Shown piece by piece: positions 7,618-10,783 of a DNA stretch of 10,783 nucleotides. Within the stretch, counting starts at the first letter, position 1; each line of letters opens with the position of its first letter. The position numbers were made by a program, and so were the translations under genes. The stretch lies in assembly GCA_024684065.1 (NCBI GenBank), contig JAIKXO010000344.1:1-10783 (forward strand), written 5' to 3'. The stretch comes from Lachnospiraceae bacterium (GTDB taxonomy: Bacteria > Bacillota_A > Clostridia > Lachnospirales > Lachnospiraceae). The notes beneath the pieces were generated by a model, which ran no database searches, was not told where the DNA came from, and saw only the letters and a program-made list of their open reading frames with translations.

Positions 7618-7651
7618 TCAACCTACCCTTAAAAACCTTAATTTATTCTTT

Positions 7652-8332
7652 TCAGTCCTGATGAAAAAGAATGCTCATGTATAACTCAGCCTCTGCGTGC
7701 ATCCCTCTTTTATCAACTATCTCTCCATATCTCTCCCAAAAAGCTCTTTCCATCTTTTCCGGGAATGCCATGGCGTTGCTCCAATGTGTGGACAGAATAT
7801 CCGGAACAATCCTGACCTTTGTTTCATCATTGGCTATATTCTCAAAGCCGGTCGCAAATTCTTTCTTTATCAACGACGCGCTCGGGGCATACAGATACTG
7901 CAATATTCCGGCAGAACAGGGATTCATATCTGAAAACTTTTCGCCGCTCCATTTTCTCAGAGACACACATACCTGCTGCTTATACCCGCTGATTATAATA
8001 TCCGCATCCTCATCCTCTTCAAGCATCCTTTCAAGATGCCGTTCATGCCAGATATCCCTTGAATTTAGAAAAGCAATATATCCACCGCCTGCTTTTTTAA
8101 TTCCTATGTCTCTCAGTTCACAGTCCGTATGCTCAGCAGACCCGTCAATGCGATAATAACGGACATCAGTACGATCCATAGACTGAACATATGCCCCTAT
8201 GCCGTCATCAAACGAATTATCAATGATAATTATCTCATCTGCATTTTTTGTCTGCGCAAACACGCTCCCGATAGCTTTTTTTAATTCATATTTCGAATCA
8301 TTATTTAATATAATCGCTGAAACAGTACTCAT
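7652..8332 (-). CDS. Short GT2-like glycosyltransferase with degenerate active site
   Basis: A 226-residue GT-A protein, shorter than most GT2 enzymes (250-350). The start VSAIILNNDSKYELKKAIGS and EIIIIDNSFDDG (33-44) follow GT2, as does GYIAFLNSRDIWHERHLE (84-101). The canonical segment there is FLDxDDxW; here it is FLNSRDIW, so both Asp of the metal-binding DXD (90 and 92) are Asn and Arg. The usual downstream catalytic ED pair is replaced by NDE (168-170). The protein may be inactive, or have another role such as binding a partner enzyme. Start ATG 8332 has a strong GGAGGGG 7 bases upstream, and the gene begins 24 bases after the permease gene, so the operon keeps it expressed. The fold is firm; activity is doubtful. 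Confidence 0.85.
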   Translation of the reverse strand: MSTVSAIILNNDSKYELKKAIGSVFAQTKNADEIIIIDNSFDDGIGAYVQSMDRTDVRYYRIDGSAEHTDCELRDIGIKKAGGGYIAFLNSRDIWHERHLERMLEEDEDADIIISGYKQQVCVSLRKWSGEKFSDMNPCSAGILQYLYAPSASLIKKEFATGFENIANDETKVRIVPDILSTHWSNAMAFPEKMERAFWERYGEIVDKRGMHAEAELYMSILFHQD

Positions 8333-8339
8333 CCTAAAA

Positions 8340-8346
8340 CCCCTCC
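8340..8346 (-). promoter_or_regulatory. Strong ribosome binding site of the short GT2 gene
   Basis: GGAGGGG on the - strand, 7 bases before ATG 8332. It is among the strongest sites in the window, which argues that the degenerate GT2 protein is still made. Confidence 0.7.
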
Positions 8347-8356
8347 GTCAAATCAT

Positions 8357-9685
8357 TCACACCACCTTAACATATGCGTTCTCATTCCTGAACACAATAT
8401 GAAGCCCAATATAGCTAATCAACAATGAAAGAATTGCCCATAGAATTATCAAAGGTACATTCGCGACCCTATTATAAAGAAGCGCATTCCGCATAGTGTC
8501 TATAAACATCGAGACCGGGTTCATGCATAACATCATATTATTGAGCGGAGTGTGAAGCCCCGTTACGATGTCATAAAATATTCCCGAAAGGAACATAAGC
8601 ATCTGAAGAAGGATGTTCACCGCATACCCAAGATCGTCCACATATACTCCGTAATGCATGAATATCATCCCCACCCCAAACGCCAGAATGCTCATCACGA
8701 GATAAGCCGGCAAAACCCAAAAAATCCCGAACCCTATCTTTACCCGGAATATTATCAGCATAGGAACAAGGACGGTAAGGGAGAACAAAAGCTTATAATA
8801 GTCAAGGATCATATTAGTTATCAGCAACACATGCTTCGGAACATAGATCTTGGTAACAATATTCTTATTATTCCTGATAGATTTTACGCTGTAATTAAGC
8901 GTTTTACTGAAATAATTCCACATTAGCAGAGAACTGTAGAGAAAAGTAGAATAATGCTCAACAGAATTACCTAATATCCTTCCAAATACAATCACATACA
9001 CCAGCATATTGAAAAAGGGTTCCAAAAGCCACCAGAGACGATTAAGATACGAATTGGCAACCTCGGCCCTCAGGTCAGCCTTTGCTGTAAAGTTCATATA
9101 TTCCCAATAGCTTATAACTTCCCCTATAAACTTCTTCGTCTCATAGATCGGACCATGGTTTCCGATTCCGCCTTCCTCCAGCTTTTCAGCCAGCGAATTC
9201 AAAAAAATCCTTACCAATAAAAGCACTGCAAGAAGCATCTCCGCCAACAGGATCCTCTCCATCATGAAGGACTGAGAGTTCTTCTTAATCATCTGACAGG
9301 CGTTGGCATTAAAAATGATACGGTTCTTCTCAACTACGACATGAGTCGGAAACATTCCTGAATTAATCTTATCCACGCATATAGACTTTAACCGCCTGCT
9401 TATACGAATCTCTTTTATTTCTGCGTCTCCGATCCCCTCCATCTCAACTGTAAATTGCCCAGTCAACAGCTCATCTTCAGTATCATTATCGGAATTATTT
9501 TCTAATGGATTGATTTCTTCCACCTCACCGGCGCTTAAAGTAACTGTCTTCCTTCCTATTGAAGTATCTATTGTGATATTCACAGGCTGATTATTAACCG
9601 GATAAAATCCGCATGCAGCTGCGCCTATAACATACAGAGCAATGAGGCTTTTCTTTAGCTTTATTATAGTTTTGATATTTCTCAT
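8357..9685 (-). CDS. ABC-2 type polysaccharide export permease with extracytoplasmic N-terminal domain
   Basis: A 442-residue membrane protein. Residues 190-440 are an ordinary ABC-2 permease of the TagG/Wzm kind: the amphipathic start with YLNRLWWLLEPFFNMLVYVIVFGRILG (213-239), about six membrane segments, and NPVSMFIDTMRNALLYN (389-405). This part alone is the normal length of the family. Before it come a membrane segment (13-29), a polar, beta-rich stretch of about 110 residues (30-140) and a second segment (145-163), then a cytoplasmic linker. The loop between the two segments should lie outside the cell. The permease should export a lipid-linked glycan with an ATPase partner, which is not encoded in this window. 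Start ATG 9685 has AAAAGGA upstream, spaced rather long (12 bases). The ABC-2 call is firm; the N-terminal domain is unrecognised. Confidence 0.9.
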   Translation of the reverse strand: MRNIKTIIKLKKSLIALYVIGAAACGFYPVNNQPVNITIDTSIGRKTVTLSAGEVEEINPLENNSDNDTEDELLTGQFTVEMEGIGDAEIKEIRISRRLKSICVDKINSGMFPTHVVVEKNRIIFNANACQMIKKNSQSFMMERILLAEMLLAVLLLVRIFLNSLAEKLEEGGIGNHGPIYETKKFIGEVISYWEYMNFTAKADLRAEVANSYLNRLWWLLEPFFNMLVYVIVFGRILGNSVEHYSTFLYSSLLMWNYFSKTLNYSVKSIRNNKNIVTKIYVPKHVLLITNMILDYYKLLFSLTVLVPMLIIFRVKIGFGIFWVLPAYLVMSILAFGVGMIFMHYGVYVDDLGYAVNILLQMLMFLSGIFYDIVTGLHTPLNNMMLCMNPVSMFIDTMRNALLYNRVANVPLIILWAILSLLISYIGLHIVFRNENAYVKVV

Positions 9686-9776
9686 ACCGTTTCATTTTCC
9701 TTTTCAACCACTATTTAAAACAAATAATCCTAAACCAACACCAAAACTTTTTTTCACTAAATCGGAACAAACTGCG
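9686..9776 (-). other. AT-rich 91-bp gap between GT2 and permease genes
   Basis: This is the longest gap in the upstream part of the - strand cluster. It holds the weak ribosome binding site of the permease gene (9695-9702). I saw no clear promoter pair or terminator hairpin. Confidence 0.5.
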
Positions 9777-10703
9777 TCAGCACTCATCGCAAAACCATAT
9801 TCTATAATCTTTCAGTACTGCGGAAATGCAGTCTGCATTTCTCACATTTTTTTCTCTGGCCAACTTCTCTATTTTTTCAAATACCATCAGTATTTCCCCT
9901 AATTCACCATTAGACAAAGGTCTTTTCTTTCTTTCATTGATTCCATTGATCAATAAAAAAGATTCTTCCTTAGATATGCTTATCCCATCCGCGTCTAACG
10001 CAAAACGACATATTTCCGACATCTTACTTACTCTTTCAGCCAAATGATATTTATATATATCTTTTTCTGCGTTTCTATCATGTCGGCGATACCATAAAAC
10101 TATATTATTTATTACGCCAATATCTCCCTTTTTTGACACCTCGACTGAAAGAATATGATCTTCAAGTCCATATGCATTCGCCCAAAACCTGATATTATTG
10201 TCTTTCAATACCGCAGTTCTATATGTTACAGCTCCTCCAATAAAAACGCCTTGAAATAGAAGTCTGGCTTTTATATACCCGGGATCCCCGCATTCCCCTA
10301 TATCGAACTCACTCAAATAATTATTCTCATTATCAATATTAAAAATCCTTCCTCCAACTGCAGCCTTGTCAGTATTGTCAGAAAGATATGCCACATGTCT
10401 CTTGATTCTTCCTTTAGGCATAATGTCATCATGATCTAAAAAAATAATGAATTCTCCTGAACTTTTATCTATACCAATATTCCTTGATTCAGATACACCG
10501 AGATTTTTTTCATTTGCGACATATCTGATCCTGTCATCATTAAAGGACTTAGCTATCTCCCACGAACCATCGCTTGATCTGTCATCTATAAGTATTATCT
10601 CCAGATCTGAATAATCTTGTTTTATTACAGATAAAATCGCATCCTCTATATACTCTTTGGCATTAAAAACCGGCATAATAATACTTACTAATCCCTTTTC
10701 CAA
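9777..10703 (-). CDS. GT2 family glycosyltransferase
   Basis: A complete inverting GT-A glycosyltransferase of 308 residues. It opens MEKGLVSIIMPVFNAKEYIEDA and continues EIILIDDRSSDGS, NLGVSESRNIGI and FIIFLDHDDIMP, with the DXD at 90-92 intact. LWYRRHDRN near residue 205 is the C-terminal catalytic-region pattern. It should add one sugar to a growing glycan in the cytosol. The GTG at 10715 would give four more residues, but its own AAAGGAG runs directly into it. TTG at 10703 lies 11 bases after that site and gives the common GT2 start, so I chose TTG. The gene is AT-rich like the GT-B gene at 2592-3779. Its first codons and leader are duplicated at 3789-3871. The sugar is unknown. Confidence 0.92.
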   Translation of the reverse strand: MEKGLVSIIMPVFNAKEYIEDAILSVIKQDYSDLEIILIDDRSSDGSWEIAKSFNDDRIRYVANEKNLGVSESRNIGIDKSSGEFIIFLDHDDIMPKGRIKRHVAYLSDNTDKAAVGGRIFNIDNENNYLSEFDIGECGDPGYIKARLLFQGVFIGGAVTYRTAVLKDNNIRFWANAYGLEDHILSVEVSKKGDIGVINNIVLWYRRHDRNAEKDIYKYHLAERVSKMSEICRFALDADGISISKEESFLLINGINERKKRPLSNGELGEILMVFEKIEKLAREKNVRNADCISAVLKDYRIWFCDEC

Positions 10704-10753
10704 TAGTCGCTTCACTCCTTTATTAAACTATTTTCCTAAATCCCCCTGCCATA
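10670..10753. repeat. Direct repeat, copy B (84 bp)
   Basis: This is the partner of the repeat at 3789-3871, in the same orientation. It covers the last codons of the partial upstream gene (LYGRGI, TAG), the spacer, AAAGGAG, the TTG start and 12 codons of the intact GT2 gene. In this copy the GT2 frame continues normally, so copy B is likely the original arrangement. Confidence 0.95.
10715..10721 (-). promoter_or_regulatory. Ribosome binding site deciding a TTG start
   Basis: AAAGGAG followed by TGA on the - strand resembles the AAGGAGGTGA consensus. It overlaps the GTG at 10715, which is too close to use, but sits 8-11 bases before TTG 10703. The site is conserved in repeat copy A, where the GTG is mutated to GCG and TTG is kept. 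Confidence 0.65.
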
Positions 10754-10783
10754 AAGCCCGGAAACAAAAAAACCGTGACCTAT
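10736..10783 (-). CDS. Unidentified gene, last 15 codons
   Basis: A frame open from the window edge reads IGHGFFVSGLYGRGI and stops at TAG (10738-10736), 32 bases before the GT2 start. The final six residues match the residual tail at 3854-3946, which supports both as real gene ends in the same context. Too little remains to assign a family. Confidence 0.5.
   Translation of the reverse strand: MGHGFFVSGLYGRGI

Noticed and set aside
7671..8156. 161-codon frame on the + strand
   Set aside because: It is antisense to the short GT2 gene, which has clear GT2 motifs and a strong ribosome binding site.
8552..8926. 124-codon frame on the + strand
   Set aside because: It lies wholly inside the permease gene; His/Lys/Tyr-rich composition is typical of a shadow of membrane-protein codons.
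9596..9697. 33-codon frame starting at an ATG 10 bases before the permease start
   Set aside because: Its AAAAGGA spacing is poor and the product has no recognisable pattern; it overlaps the membrane segment coding of the permease.
9707..9757. 17-codon GTG-start frame in the gap before the permease gene (roughly these bases, - strand)
   Set aside because: It reads MKKSFGVGLGLFVLNSG then stop, somewhat like a signal peptide, but no ribosome binding site precedes it and such short frames arise by chance in AT-rich DNA.

Overview
The window looks like part of a cell-surface glycopolymer locus from a Gram-positive anaerobe, most likely a clostridial (Lachnospiraceae-like) bacterium. I infer this from purine-rich Shine-Dalgarno sites (AAAGGAG, GGAGGGG), frequent TTG and GTG starts, an AT-rich and patchy base composition, and LicD, cytidylyltransferase and ABC-2 exporter genes together. 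No gene names a species, so the assignment is tentative.

Layout. Bases 1-1429 (+ strand) hold the 3' end of a DegT/DnrJ/EryC1/StrS sugar aminotransferase gene. It is overlapped (ATGA) by a NagZ-like glycoside hydrolase family 3 gene. Everything else reads on the - strand towards it. From upstream (high coordinates) to downstream: the last 15 codons of an unidentified gene (10783-10736); a GT2 glycosyltransferase (10703-9777); an ABC-2 polysaccharide export permease with an unusual extracytoplasmic N-terminal domain (9685-8357); a very short GT2 with a degenerate DXD motif (8332-7652); a two-part methyltransferase (7617-6001); a glycerol-3-phosphate-type cytidylyltransferase (6011-5565); a three-domain LicD protein (5554-3947); a 167-bp junction containing gene debris; a GT-B type glycosyltransferase-like gene (3779-2592); and a GT4 glycosyltransferase (2595-1435). 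The two strands converge with a 5-bp gap.

How the genes may work together (inference). The cytidylyltransferase would make a CDP-activated small molecule such as CDP-glycerol. The LicD domain would transfer the phospho-substituent to a glycan built by the glycosyltransferases. The methyltransferase could methylate or cap the chain, and the ABC-2 permease would export it. The ATPase partner of the permease is not in the window.

The most notable structure is an imperfect direct repeat of about 83 bp (3789-3871 and 10670-10753). Each copy carries the end of an upstream gene, a spacer, a ribosome binding site and the first dozen codons of the same GT2 gene. At 10.7 kb the GT2 gene continues intact. 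At 3.8 kb it breaks off after 12 codons and runs straight into the start of the GT-B gene. The repeats bracket a 6.9-kb export/CDP-ligand cassette that could be lost or exchanged by homologous recombination. Several genes also carry altered active sites: an HxGH-less cytidylyltransferase-like domain on LicD, NSRD in place of DxDD in the short GT2, and NSH in place of DSH in the GH3 enzyme.

No tRNA, rRNA, CRISPR array, insertion sequence, riboswitch or convincing terminator was seen, and no gap between genes exceeds 170 bp.
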